NCBI RefSeq assembly: GCF_022605725.1
Contig: NC_065554.1
Span: forward strand, 18,185,100-18,249,099
DNA: 64,000 bases
Direction: 5' to 3'
From: Anthonomus grandis grandis
Lineage: Eukaryota; Arthropoda; Insecta; Coleoptera; Curculionidae
Part shown: piece after piece, positions 1-11,694 of the stretch
Numbering within the stretch: position 1 is the stretch's first letter
How the letters are laid out: every line of letters begins with the position of its first letter
Translations under genes and position numbers: made by a program
The notes under the pieces: generated by a model
What the model was told of the DNA's origin: nothing
The model's database searches: none
Seen by the model: the letters and a program-made list of their open reading frames with translations, nothing else

Positions 1-1216
1 AAAACGCCATTTTTATCAATGCTCTATATGTAGATGAGCTTTTTTTAACAAAATACATTGGCACAAAACGACAAACCCTGTGGTACACGAGTATCACAAG
101 TGCTACGAAAATGTCTGTGGATATTTTTCTTAAAGTTCTGCAAGTTGTTATGTTTCGGGAAATAAATGCTTTGGGTGCTGATTCAATAGACTTAGCACTC
201 CTCCATAAAAACAAGTCCCGATATAGTGACGTTCTAGGGGTCTGCAGATGCACTCGATATACAAAAGTCGCATCTGCCTGTCGAGTATATATCGCGTGTA
301 TAGCTCTAGATGGAATGATATGGTCCAGTTCCGAAGAGAATTTACCGCGATGGTATCGATAAAACAGAGTTAGAAAGGTCCTTAGAATGTTCTAAGGTCA
401 GGTCCGCCACCTTCCTTCTATAGGCGCCCAATTTTCTAAGCTTCTCTATTTATTTCTGGATCTCCTATAAGACGTACGTATGGCCCTCTTCTAAATGAAA
501 TCAAGCAGTTTCAAAGTCTGTTTGGGTGCAGAACTCTATATGTGAGAGCAATATTCAAGAGACGGAATCTGAGCCTCGTAAAGCGTTAAAAGCTGTTGCG
601 GTGTATACAGCCTTTACGTTTTAAGTATTTTGTGAAGCCGCTTTTAGCAAATGAAATAAAAAAAAAACTTAAAGACGAGTTTTTGTTGTAAGCTTTAATA
701 AAGATTCTAAAAATAATTTTTAAGAGTAGAAAAATAATTTTTTTAACAAAATTGTGCGAATATATGTGTCCGTACGTAGGCTATTGGTTGAAGTGAAATA
801 ATAATATTTTAATAAAAAGATGTATCTTTGCTACCTACCCAAATATACTTAATTTGAATTAAATATCTTAAGTAGTTTTGATAAATATAATCAAACTTTA
901 ATATTTTAATTGCAACTTTGACACCCTGTAACTTTGTTATGAAGCATTTTTCGAGTATACGTTATATTACAAACTGGTGTTTATTTGAGATTTTCTATAA
1001 CTCATTTAAGTTTCCGCTTTCGAAACTGGACCAACCTGTATTGGATTCACGAAATTCTTAATATCATAGCATCAATAAAATAAGAAGCCATTAGTTAAAT
1101 AGTTGATAAAAATAACAGTTGACGGGTCCGAGAATTATTTTTAAAATGTTTAGTTCAAGGCTTTATGGACTTAAACCTTGCTGGACTTCGCTGGCTTGTG
1201 GATGAGCCACCCTGTA
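1..1216. other. unassigned intergenic sequence
   Basis: No gene was recognised. Bases 1-620 are less AT-rich than the rest and hold one 83-codon open frame (111-362, plus strand) that resembles no family I know and has no supporting context, so I do not call it a gene. A GGCGCCCAA motif at 423-431 is an isolated minus-strand copy of the core of the large array further right. CACCCTGTA at 922-930 and 1208-1216 look like DDE-transposon tips, so part of this stretch may be an eroded miniature element. Confidence 0.4.
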
Positions 1217-2390
1217 TGAATGAATGAATATATTACTGACATAATTTACAATATGTTACATATGTAATTCTAGAATTAATTACATTTGTCTTAATATCTA
1301 CACTACACCTAGATATAAATATCTGTATGTGCAGTTATAATCACTATATAGATTTAAACATTCTAAAATTAGTAGCTAACTTAACTAAAATCAGTACATG
1401 TTTGAATGAGAAGAAAAAACTAGGTTAAATATATTTAGTATAAAAATACAACTACAGTAGGTCCAGAAACAAATTTAAAATTTCAATTATAAAATGTAAA
1501 CATTGTTGCTTAAAAATATTGTTTCTATGTATGTTCCTAATAATAACAGGCAGCAAGTTGTAGAACTTAGGGACTAGGTAATTAAATAATCTTAAATTAA
1601 TATTAGAATTACTGCTTGTTATAACAAGATGTTTACTGACGTTATTTCTAGTTTTATGGGAGTGATTAACTGTTGCAGCAGAGGATGGCTTGGCATAAAT
1701 AAGTAGACACACAGAATAAATATACACAGTTCTAATATTTGGAACATCTTCAGAATATAAGAGAGATGTGGAGTACCTTTAGTAACCTACCATTAGTAAG
1801 ATTTTTTTACTTAAAATATGCCTGAGAGTATAAAATCTCGGAATAAGTCTCCGAATATTGTTAGCAAGTCGTGTCACGTGTGCGTCCCATTTCAGATGTC
1901 TATCAATTGTTATACCTAGATATTTGGTAGACTCCACCTCCCCGATATACCTTCCTCCCAGCTTTATGGTTATAAAATGTGGTCGATTTACAGACGTGAG
2001 TGAAGGGGTTAAAGTTTGTTTTAGTTATATTTAAAATTAGTTTGAATGGTTATAAACCAACATAAATCTTTAATCATAATAAATCTTTGCGAGTCCTTCC
2101 TCGGCCAAAGCTTTAACATCATGCCACAAAGATCCCCTGAACAGGATAACGGTGTCATCAGCGTACGATTAATTGTGGCGTTTTTTATTTGTAGATCAGT
2201 TAAAGAAATTATGTAGGCTATGAAGAGCAAAGGACCGAGTACGATATCTTGAGGTTCTGATAACACCAATCTGAACTTTAACAGGATCACTTTGAGTTTT
2301 ATCAATCTGGACCATTTGTATCCTATCACTCAAGTAACTAGAAAACACTTCCAAGGCGATCCCACGTACCCCATAGGAATTTAGAACATT
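1217..2390 (-). mobile_element. decayed non-LTR retrotransposon (LINE A), 3' half of reverse transcriptase
   Basis: Read on the minus strand this is the 3' part of a Jockey/CR1-like LINE. Pieces of reverse transcriptase appear in the expected order but in shifted frames: a VLGPLLF motif near 2240, a degraded ADDT active-site segment near 2150, the thumb motif STKYLGITIDRHLKWDAHV near 1890, and the C-terminal motif YLVPKFYNLLP near 1570. Several frameshifts and stops make it inactive. A short tail of TGAATGAATGAAT at 1217 (plus strand), which is an ATTC-type tail on the coding strand, probably marks the 3' end. Clade assignment is by eye. Confidence 0.75.
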
Positions 2391-2479
2391 CAGAAGTGTG
2401 TGCAGAAAATTTTTTTAAAATGTTTGTATAAAAGCTAACTAATGGTTTTTCTACTGAATATCATATTAATAAAATTAAA

Positions 2480-4600
2480 ATAAAAAAAAAATCTTTATTG
2501 TATGCAACAAATAGATTACATTCTATATACATACAAAGGTGGAAAGTACCGCTAGGCGTTTTTTAATAACCACAAAAATAAATAATAAAAGGACATAGTA
2601 CAATTTTCTTAAAAATACCAGAATCAAAGTTACACCCGTATTAAAATATCAGCAGTCTCCATTTTTTTTTTAATTTAGACTTAAAAGAGGCCATGCCTAA
2701 ATCTTTCATTTCTGCAGGTAGACCATTGTAAATACAGGCAGAAGTATATATGAAAGAACTTTTCAGAAATTCAGCCTTATGCTGGGGGATTGCCAGTGTG
2801 CTATTATAGCGAATATTTACATTATGTGTATCTCCCCTTTGAATAAAGAATTCTGACAGATATTCTGGTTCATGAAAATTCAGTAATTTATGTACAGTGC
2901 AGCCTATACCCAAAAGTCTCCTTTGGGCCATATTAAGACTATATATCTGCTTTACCTGCTCACTCACATGAACCCTCCGAGGCAAATTTCTAGTAAATCT
3001 TAATAACACAGGAATTTTGAATTTTCTGGATTTTATATTTATTTTGTTCAGTTAAAAAAGGACGATGTACAATATTTAGGTATCCAGCAATACTAAGCAC
3101 TAAACTCTCTGTAAGGATTTTTTTGTAATAGCAGGCAAAATATCCTTAAATTCATACAATGACTTTAATTTATAATATGACTGTTGACAAATCCTATTTA
3201 CATGCGCATTAAATGACATTCGATTATCCATACAAAGGCCCAGGTTTTTTACTGGATCTACCCATTCCAATTCAACACCATTTATATTTAATTTACTTGT
3301 TACTCCATTATTTAAGGTACTTTCATTTCTTGAGAACAGGATTGCCTGTGTTTTACCAGAATTAATAAAAAGTGAGTTTTTGTCAGCCCAATCAGAGATC
3401 CTCTCTAAGTCAGCATTAATTAAATCCAAGGCTTCAGGCAGGCAACCAACCAAAGATGGCAGAAAAATTTGCAAATCATTTGCATACTTGTGTACCTGCA
3501 GTAAGTTATTTTATGAATTAAGTCAGCCACAAATATTATACAGAGAAGTAGTCCCAACACCGACCCTTGCGGGACTCCCTGAGTTACATTTCTCCACCCA
3601 GAAGTTACCACACCCTCGTCATTAGTCAGCTTTACTGCCTGTTGCCTGTTTTGAAGGTAGCTTTTAAACCACCCATTTGCCTGAATATTGTAGTGCCTTA
3701 GTTTTGCCATTAAAAGTTTTATATTGAGAGTATCAAAGGCTTTTGTCATATCTATCAAAACAGAGGGACAAAATTTTCCATTATCCAGAGATAGAGCAAT
3801 ATCTGTTGTTACTTTTAGAAGAGCTGTCGTACAGCTATAATTTGGTCTAAAGCTAGACTGAAATTTTGGGATAATGTTTCTGCTTAATAAATAATCCAGC
3901 AATTGACCTTTTACAATTATATATTACGCTGTTTGCTATATTATTTTATATTGGTTGGATTGTTCACTTTAGGTATACAGGAGTAACAAGGGCTTTTTTC
4001 CAGATGTCAGGGATACATCCAGAAGATAAAGAATTATTAATAATGTTCACTAGAGGTTTTAGGCAAATAGAAATGCAAGCTTTTAACATTTTTATAGAGA
4101 TCTCATCTAGCCCAATAGCATTATTTCTAATACTGTTTATGGTTTTATAAACTTCATTTTCAGAGACTAGTTTAAAATGAAACGGCTCCCCATCGATTAA
4201 GGAATTAAGAAATATATCTAAATTATCTGGATCAATTTGTAATTGAGGCACACTATCCAGAAAATGATTATTAACGAGTGTTGGCTCTCTTAGATTAGAA
4301 GAAATTTCAAAAGGTGTATTGTTATTGACTTTCCAAAAGTCCTTAGTTTTATGTGGTCCTCGACACTTGTTAATGTCATAAGAATAATATGCCTTTTTTA
4401 TGCCTTTACTGCCACATTTACACAATTTTTAAGATCGATGTAATACTTTCTAATATCATCAGCCTTTAGATAAAGATATTTTTTAAAAGCTTTATGTTTT
4501 AACTCTATAATTTTTTTAAAATTATGTGTTAACCACAATGGTTTAGACCTCTTTGTTTTAGTGGTTTTAAGGGAGAGTAAACATCAATCAGGGACAGGAT
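2480..4600 (-). mobile_element. decayed non-LTR retrotransposon (LINE B), reverse transcriptase region
   Basis: This is the longest LINE remnant in the window, read on the minus strand. From 5' to 3' it shows the linker upstream of RT (about 4560-4200), the NAIGLDEISIKMLK segment (about 4120), the RT palm with FQSSFRPNYSCTTALL and DMTKAFDTLN (3850-3700), GVPQGSVLGLLL (about 3570), a frameshifted active-site region where one frame reads CRY and the next resumes at QIFLPSL (about 3480), the thumb (3470-3100) and the C-terminal domain (3009-2641). No endonuclease domain remains. An AATAAA signal on the minus strand (2494-2499) followed by a run of A/T marks the 3' end. It is broken by at least three frameshifts or stops. 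It is a separate insertion from LINE A, abutting it. Confidence 0.85.
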
Positions 4601-4920
4601 ATTTTCATTGAATATTTGAATTTTTATATTTATTTTATTAGAATAGTATATCAGAATATGCCAGTCTTAGATCTCCACCTTTTATCACAGAATTGTTACT
4701 TATTATCAATTTATCACATTTTAATATACAAAAATTACAAAATACTATTTCATGATCTGTTGAAACACTAAAACTTTTGACTAGATGTTATTTAAATATT
4801 AAATAGTATAAATTAATTAATAGCCAGTTAAAAAATTATACATTTAAGTTTTTTATAAATTTACGTTTTCTGATAATTATTAAACAATTAAAATACATTA
4901 TTGATATTGATGAAGGAATC
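4601..4920. other. AT-rich intergenic spacer
   Basis: Very AT-rich sequence between LINE B and the tRNA gene. No coding, RNA or repeat feature was seen. Confidence 0.4.
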
Positions 4921-4928
4921 AAAAAAAA
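4921..4928 (-). terminator. RNA polymerase III terminator of tRNA-Phe
   Basis: Eight A residues on the plus strand give a T8 run on the minus strand, five bases beyond the 3' end of the tRNA. A run of four or more T residues is the standard Pol III termination signal. Confidence 0.8.
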
Positions 4929-4932
4929 TTTT

Positions 4933-5005
4933 TGCCGAAACCCGGGATCGAACCAGGGACCTTTAGATCTTCAGTCTAACGCTCTCCCAACTGAGCTATT
5001 TCGGC
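4933..5005 (-). tRNA. tRNA-Phe (anticodon GAA)
   Basis: On the minus strand the sequence folds as a complete 73-nt cloverleaf. GCCGAAA pairs with TTTCGGC as a 7-bp acceptor stem, and the discriminator base is A (4933). The D-arm contains the A-box-like TAGCTCAGTTGGG, and the T-arm contains the B box GGTTCGATCCC. The anticodon arm is TTAGA-CTGAAGA-TCTAA, with anticodon GAA at plus-strand 4970-4972, which decodes UUC/UUU. There is no intron and no encoded CCA, as expected for a eukaryotic nuclear gene. Both internal Pol III promoter boxes and a T8 terminator are present, so it should be functional. Confidence 0.97.
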
Positions 5006-5339
5006 TCATGGCTTATATTGGGTAAATGTTCTAAACTATATATAATTCATTTAAATGATAATTGAATGACTTTTATTACATGTATAATTTCTTTTTATTT
5101 ATAATTATTTTTTTTTTAATTTATTTCAGTATATAGAAGAAAAAAAAAAGAAAAGGAGACAGACTTTACAATTTGACAACATGGAGGACTCCACGCTTTT
5201 ATTTTAATGATTGCTAATAAAACTGAAAATTAAAACATTTTAATCAGTCTTCATGAAAATTTTAACAATTTTACCAATTAGATTTTTTAACCATTAAGAC
5301 ACAAACGAATAAAAAATCAACTCTTTATTCCTGATTAAT
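5006..5339. other. AT-rich spacer upstream of tRNA-Phe
   Basis: AT-rich sequence without a recognisable gene. It forms the 5' flank of the minus-strand tRNA gene. Confidence 0.4.
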
Positions 5340-5640
5340 TGCCACCGCGTCTGTCAGGTCAGGGCCGCGTGTCTATACCGCTATACACAAACCGCATTTC
5401 AAACGCAAATATCTTTTATTTTTTAATAAAATTTATTTGGCCGTATTTTCGCAATTTAATCTGCGAATCGTGAGCGAACGCATGAAGTAGAACCCGCCAG
5501 TGATTATTTCCGCGAGAGGAAGAATAATAATAAAATAAAATGCCCCCGGGGGTCGGCGAGCGCATGCGCAAAGTGTACAGTCTGGGGTCGAGACGCGACG
5601 TTGCCGATGTTAGATGCTAAGGTTTCTTTGAACAAAAACA
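5340..5640. promoter_or_regulatory. CpG-rich patch, possible promoter or enhancer
   Basis: This stretch is much richer in G+C and CpG than its surroundings. It contains the self-complementary GCGCATGCGCA at 5560-5570, a perfect match to the known NRF1 (Drosophila ewg) binding consensus, a 10-bp palindrome CCCCCGGGGG at 5543-5552, and GCGACGTTGCC at 5595-5605, an exact 11-mer that recurs at 31400, 33500 and 34007. No splice donor, ORF or TATA box decides a direction. It could be a distal snoo promoter, a promoter of an untranslated RNA, or a conserved non-coding element. Confidence 0.35.
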
Positions 5641-5959
5641 GTAATAAATATACCGGGAAAATTAAAAAGTTAATTAATTTATCATATTAAGTATTCAAAT
5701 TACATAATATAATGATTCGAGGGCTCCGTTAGTATCTCAAATTCAAATTCAAAAAATCGCTTTATGGTTATAAACTTAAAAGTTGTTAACAATGCAGTAA
5801 AAAACAGTAGAAATACATACCAATAGTAGGAATATTATAAAAAAAAGAAAACATTATATTCTAAAATCTTATAATTAATATTGGAAAGACATATGTCATT
5901 AAAACTAGTCAGTGATCGAAATAACAATAATACAAATAACATATAAAACAAACATTTCT

Positions 5960-6260
5960 GGTCCCCGTTCCTGGAAAGTTTATATATACTTTTTGCTGAC
6001 GATACCACTATACTTTTGCATAATACCGACCCTGAAAGAATGAGAACTGCCATTGACAGGGATCTGACTCTTGTTAAGCTCTAAAGCTAAAATTCTATGT
6101 TTTAAGTGTAATTTAAAGGCAATTATTTTACATAACAATTCATATCAGTCCATCTGTCACGACATTTTAATGGACAAATTTGAGCTGCTGTTATCGTCAT
6201 TATCAAATTTCATAACAGATGACTTTAAATTTTTTTTAGATAATAGTTAACAAAACCCAA
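5960..6260 (+). mobile_element. LINE reverse transcriptase scrap
   Basis: A plus-strand frame around 5985-6085 reads ILFADDTTILLHNTDPERM, which carries the F/YADDT active-site motif of non-LTR reverse transcriptase, followed by a degraded thumb-like segment. No other domain is retained, so it is a short decayed fragment. The flanking 5641-5960 is AT-rich with nothing recognised. Confidence 0.6.
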
Positions 6261-6300
6261 ATTTTTATCGATTTATTAAATGAAATAATGTTGAATTAAA

Positions 6301-6870
6301 CAGGGTGTTTGGCAGAGGGTTAGCCAAACTTGGTGGGTATATAGATAGGCTCAGATAGAAGATATTTTCTTAATAAACTTGTGTTCTAAAAGTTTTTTTT
6401 ATATCATTGATTTTGTGTTATTTTCAGGATTTTCAAAAAATTATGCCTTTTGACATCTTTAAATTTTTTCAGCATATTTTTCACGTTTTTTTTACATTTG
6501 TATTTAGTCTGTAATATATCCTGAATCTAAAGAAATTAATATCAAGTACAAATAATACCGAAATAATTCGTTTTGAGCTCAAAAAGCTAATACAAGGAGC
6601 AAAAAAAGTTATGAAAGGTAACTTTAACTTAACGCAAAAAAAAAACAAAATCTATCAAGATGTTCAGGTAGTTTTAAAAACATCTCCAGTTAATACTCTT
6701 TTCAATGATATACGATATGTAACGCAAAGCCTACTAACTTGCCACAATTCATAACTTTAACGGAAAATAAAGTAAAAAAAAATATTTGAAACTGCGCTCT
6801 CCTGGCTCTTATACATGCCCTACATCGCCGTCGCATTTCTACTGTCGTAAGGCGAAGTCGCATCTCTTCT
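6301..6870 (+). repeat. left terminal inverted repeat
   Basis: Left arm, matching the reverse complement of 8165-8798. Compared with the right arm it lacks roughly 45 bp containing the normal transposase stop and AATAAA signals, near 6780. The transposase frame here therefore reads on past GARRAQF into former untranslated sequence. Confidence 0.8.
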
Positions 6871-7882
6871 CTGACGGTTAGAAAAGCGGCATTGATTCTT
6901 TGAAATAAGTGGTCTAGATTGTCAATTTCCACCTCGTACACGAGTTCTTTCGCACGTCTCCATACGTAAAAATCGAGAGGGGTTAAATCAGGGGACCGTG
7001 GAGGCCATGCGATGGGACCTGCTCTTCTGATCCACGAATTGGGAAAAGTATTGTCCAGAAATTCTCTAACGGGACCCAATAGTGTGCAGGACACCCGTCA
7101 TTCTGGAAGACGATTGGCCCGTTTTCATTAAATATGGGTATATCAGCCAATAATTGTGGGAGATCATTTTGTAAAAAATGTAAGTAATTGTCCCCGTTGA
7201 GGTTTCTCGGTAAGTAGTGTGGACCGATGAGGTGTCTCCCAATCACACCTGCCCAAACATTAACACTGAATCTTGTTTGGAAAGACTTGGCTCTGGTCAA
7301 ATGCGGATTTACGTTTTTGTTTTCCCAATAATGTAAATTATGGTATAAAAATAAAAGATGCTTTTTAAAAAGTGGTTATTTTCAACGTCTGCGTGAAGCA
7401 AAAAGCGGCAAAATTGTACCCGTCGCTCATAGTCGGCTTGTAGAAGAACTAGAATAGAGTATCACGATGCCAGTAAAAATTGCGGAATTAAGTTGTTGAT
7501 GTAGTATGAAATTACCTTGCACTGGGGTGTAATGGAAAGGATGCCTTCCTTCTGCCTTGACAACTGACCATGCTTTCCATGTAGAAATGTTCAGATCTGT
7601 AGCTACTTTCCTTGTACTAGTGATGGGATCCTCATCGAATGCGCGAATTACGTTTTCATCTACAGCAACATCATACTGCCTCCGATTGATCCTCGGTTCT
7701 TGAAAATTTAGATTGTCTGTTTCTCTTAATCGACGAAAAGTGTTAGCAAAAGTGTTGTGGTGGGGCACACGCCTATTGGGGTATTGCTCCTCATAAATTC
7801 TTTGTGCTTCTCGCACATTACCATTGGCTCTACCATAAGCAAAGACAATATCGGCGTATTCTTCGGTAGTGTATGCAACCAT
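6702..7882 (-). pseudogene. broken DDE transposase with N-terminal HTH domain
   Basis: Starting at the ATG at 7882 (MVAYTTEEYADIVFAYGRAN), the N-terminal helix-turn-helix region of the type found on many insect DDE transposases (DUF4817-like) reads through to about 7430. The frame then shifts. The segment that should hold the first catalytic Asp (WTDE.SF) is missing between the HADVENNHF motif and HLTRAKSFQ, so the catalytic triad is incomplete. The block SVNVWAGVIGRHLIGP follows, then the second Asp in NDGCPAHY, another frameshift, and the third Asp in PPRSPDLTPLDFYVW. The gap between second and third Asp, bridged over the frameshift, is about 36 residues. At least two frameshifts plus the lost catalytic segment make it non-functional. 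Confidence 0.85.
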
Positions 7883-7927
7883 TGTGGCGATAATGATACG
7901 AAAATAAGGAAAGTCACAAAAACAATA

Positions 7928-7981
7928 TAAAAACTCAATTAACAGCAACAATAACAACAGTATTAACAATAACAATAACAA
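7928..7981. repeat. imperfect AAC/AAT microsatellite
   Basis: Run of aac/aat trinucleotides inside the transposon, just upstream of the transposase start on the minus strand. It creates an artificial leucine-rich extension in the minus-strand frame, and I do not include that in the protein. Confidence 0.6.
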
Positions 7982-8164
7982 CTACAGAAACGATACAATA
8001 CTAAATTAACGACTTGGGTACGTAAGAAAGCTAAAAAGTTACACCACGACAAATGTCAAATGACAACAACAATATGTATTAGCACATATTATTGTTATCA
8101 CAACAACAATCCCATAGCATGTTCCACAATCTCCTCATTTCACCATTCAAAGAATCGATGCCGC

Positions 8165-8798
8165 GCTTTTCAAACTATTAGAAAAGAGATGCGGCTTCGT
8201 CTTACGACAGTGGAAATGCGACGGCGACGTAGGGCATGTATTAAAGCCAGGGGAGCGCAGTTTTAATAAAATTTGTAATTTTGAAATAAATACATAAAAT
8301 TAAAAAAATATTTTTTTTTACTTTATTGTCCTTTAAAGTCATGAATTGTGGCAAGTTAGTCGGCTTTGTGTTACACATCGTATATCATTGAAAAGAGTAT
8401 TAACTGGAGATGTTTTTAAAACTACCTGAACATCTTGATAGATTTTAGTTTTTTTTTGCGTCAAGTTAAAGATACCTTTCATAACTTTTTTTTGCTACTT
8501 GTATTAACTTTTTGAGCTCAAAACGAATTATTTCGATATTATTTGTACTTGATATTGATTTTTTTAGATTCAGGATACATTACAGACTAAATACAAATGT
8601 AAAAAAACCGTGAAAAATATACTGAAAAAATTTAAAGATGTCAAAAGGCATAATTTTTTGAAAATCCTGAAAATAACACAAAATCAATGATTTAAAAAAC
8701 CCGAGACTTTTAGAACAAAAGTTTATTAAGAAAATATCTTCTATCTGAGTCTATCTATATGCCCACCAAGTTTGGCTAATCCTCCGCCAAACACCCTG
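8165..8798 (-). repeat. right terminal inverted repeat
   Basis: Inverted partner of the left arm. Its inner end encodes, on the plus strand, the C-terminal block MRLRLTTVEMRRRRRAC followed by GAQF and a stop at 8266, with AATAAA motifs after it. The 3' end of the transposase gene is therefore duplicated in inverted orientation. Confidence 0.8.
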
Positions 8799-9139
8799 TA
8801 TATTGCAAATGAACCAGAATTCATCGGTCCTGATGAACAATGGAATTTCTTTAAAATATTACTGTACATACGTTTGATGGGCGTTTTCCTTTATAAAAGT
8901 TAACATTAATAAAAATACGAATAAATCTAAACTTTGGCAGTGTGGTCAGGAAATTAAGATTGCAAAATTAATTTAAATAGGTTTTATGTTTTAAAATAGA
9001 AATAGCATATTCAGAAATATGTAAGTAGAATTCAAAAAGAATATGATAAACTGTTAATTAATAAAAAGAAAAATTACTATAGCAATAAAATCATAAGCAA
9101 GGCAACATAAAATAAAAATTGCGTGGAATAAATGAAATA

Positions 9140-9520
9140 TTATGGAAAGGTTATTAAAGTAATGTTCTAGAGGATAACAAAACTAAACTGCAAACAAATT
9201 CAATAAATATCTCACTACGGGTATATCAAAAATTCTGGGAAAAACCACTGCATATTACAGTTTCCACGGTTATTCCACATAACTCAAGTATTAATAAGTT
9301 GATGTTGAAATCTTTGACATAGCTAAAATAAAGTATAGCTACTTCTTTAGTTAAATATGCAATAACAGCTTTCACAAGGCTATTGGTACACATTATTAAT
9401 AATTCGATTAATAATAAGTCTGGAAAATTCCTTCAGCAACTTAAACTAGCAATTATTACACCCATATATAAAAAGGGAGATTGGGGAATTGTAATAACAA
9501 TATTGAATTTTTTTAAAGCA
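9140..9520 (+). mobile_element. LINE reverse transcriptase scrap
   Basis: Plus-strand frames near 9380-9480 read PLVHIINNSINN, then LKLAIITPIYKKGD, which is the segment of non-LTR reverse transcriptase that precedes the palm domain. It is flanked by stops and has no other conserved blocks. The adjoining 8799-9140 is AT-rich with nothing recognised. Confidence 0.65.
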
Positions 9521-10679
9521 TTCTAACATTTATTCATCTTACACGCCGTTATCTTCGGTAGTTTTTGCTAGTTTTATTTGTAATTTATTTAAATAATCCA
9601 TTAATTTTACTTGTGTTTTCTTTATTGGTTTCCTTTTACAAGTGTATAAGTATATAAATAAATAATTTTTTTATAAGAATTCCTGGCTTCACTGCTGGTT
9701 ACAGTTTTATTAGTTTATTTATGGATTTCTTAGGCTCTCTTATAGCTTTCACCTTAAATTTTTTAAAATATTCTTACCTTTTGTTACTTTTATAGGTAAT
9801 TTTATAAACAATTTTATTGTTTTTATCGAATTTTACTACTCTATTACGACCTGAAACACTCGGCTTACCATGAAACTATAGTTTGACCTGGGTTGTTAAG
9901 TCTGAATATAAATATAATAATGACAAAATATTTTATTTTTTCATCTTGTTTAAATTTTTTCATGTAAGAAATTCTACAAATATTATCAGCATATATGCAC
10001 CTCTGTTTTTCCTGTAAAAAGCTGCAGTATATCCCACCTTAATATTTCTACATTATTCTCTTGGAGACCTAATAAAGTAACTTTAAACTTTGGTACAGTC
10101 CTTATATATTTTAAAAATTTTTGCTATATAAATTTATAAAAAAAATATATGGATTATATTTATAAATAGAACATATATCAATTTATATTCACTATGTTTT
10201 TTTCCTAAAAACATAAATAAACATTAAAAAAACCATAAAAACCAATCATATCTTTTTTCTAATTCAGAAAATTTTATATTTTTGAATATTTTCAAATGTA
10301 TAAAACTATTTAATAAAAATTGTATTTCGTCTTAAAACTGAAAATTTATCCATTATTCCTTTTTAAGATCTTTGATAAAATCACTAAGAAATGTTCAATT
10401 TAAAAATATTTCAATATCAAAATTCATATCTCAGGAACCTTCTTCTACTTTTAATGAAAATTGAATTGCCTATTTTTTTAAGTTATAACTTTAATTAATG
10501 ATTGTTTCGAATTTTTACATAGAATTTTAGTGATACAAATATAAAAAACTGTCCACAAAATATCAAAATTTTAAATTACAAAATGCCAATAAATTATTGT
10601 ATTCGAGTAAATGTATTTACATTGCTATGCCTGGAATTTCCAATAAATCTTCGCTATTACTTGACTGGAGTATATAGTT
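9521..10679. other. AT-rich intergenic sequence
   Basis: Long AT-rich stretch with short A and T runs. I see no gene, RNA or clear repeat in it. Confidence 0.4.
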
Positions 10680-10905
10680 TTGGCGCCCAACGATGTGGGT
10701 TAAAAAAATGATAAGATGTCTAAAAAATTTTATATTTAGAGTGAAGTTAAAGTCTTTTGTCCTAGTTAATATTTCAACAGACCTTTATTTAATTAAGACC
10801 GAAATCCCAAATTTTACTGAGACAATTGTTTGTTTTAGCGTCTGTGGGTGTAAATTAAAATTAAAGTGGTGCATATTAAAAAAAAAAACTCAATGGGGTA
10901 CTTAA

Positions 10906-11690
10906 AAATTTAAAAGCTTTTCTGATACTATTCTAATTTCTCCAGCTAAATTATTTTAAATTGTTTATTCGTATGGACTGGGAATATCTTGAACAATCGA
11001 ATCATTTATTTCATTGGTAGCAGGAATGTCTATTGTTATTGAGCTATGAATTAAGTTAAAGTTTTATGAACAGCAATATCAGTTTTGTAGATTTGCAGTG
11101 CTTCTAATATTTGTGTATACAAATGGAGACTTTAAATTCACAGTTTGCCTAACAGTACAATATATTCCATAAATATTCACCAATTTTTTCTGTATAACTT
11201 TACAAACATTCTTTAAATGTTATCAGAATGAAAAAAAAAATCCTATTTGTAAATATTATGTACGAAATGCTCTCACTTTAACTGCTTTAAATTTTTAATT
11301 TTGTTAATATTTTACTAAAATATTTTAAAAAATTGTAGCATTATTCTTTTTAGAACATTAAATATAGTGGCCCTTTAATTTTGGTTAATAGTTTTACATT
11401 TTCAGAAATATTCAAGAATTGCCTTAGAAATTACTGGAAAATGCTTTGGCTGTGCTTAAAACGCCTTTAAGAATCTCTGTTTCATGAAACATCTCCCTAC
11501 GATTTAGAACATTCAAACATCATTAATTTAACTTTGCTGGTGAATGTCCTTTAACATTCAAGTCTTAATTTCTTAATGTAATCGAATAAAATACATAGAA
11601 TTATAAAAACAGTTTTATAAGCCAATTTAGCTTTATTTTAAAATTTAAAGTAAAATTCCCAAACTCACAAATTTTTTTGGGATATCTGAC
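10906..11690. other. AT-rich upstream flank of snoo first exon
   Basis: AT-rich sequence between the first minus-strand core copy of array A and the GC-richer exon candidate. No TATA box in a convincing position and no other feature was seen. Confidence 0.35.
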
Positions 11691-11694
11691 AACT

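Larger units (their letters stand above)
6301..8798 (-). mobile_element. complete but inactive DDE (Tc1/mariner-superfamily) transposon with very long TIRs
   Basis: The element starts CAGGGTGTTTGGC at 6301 and ends GCCAAACACCCTG at 8798, and the right end is followed by TA. The left flank is AA, so one base of the TA target duplication seems to have mutated. The arms (about 6301-6870 and 8165-8798) are inverted copies of each other over roughly 570-630 bp, and their inner ends include the last codons of the transposase. Between them lies a minus-strand transposase remnant. Tip sequence and protein class match the 15.8-17.2 kb element, but the two families are distinct. Confidence 0.85.

Noticed and set aside
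111..362. 83-codon plus-strand open frame
   Set aside because: No recognisable motif, no promoter or splice context, and length possible by chance.
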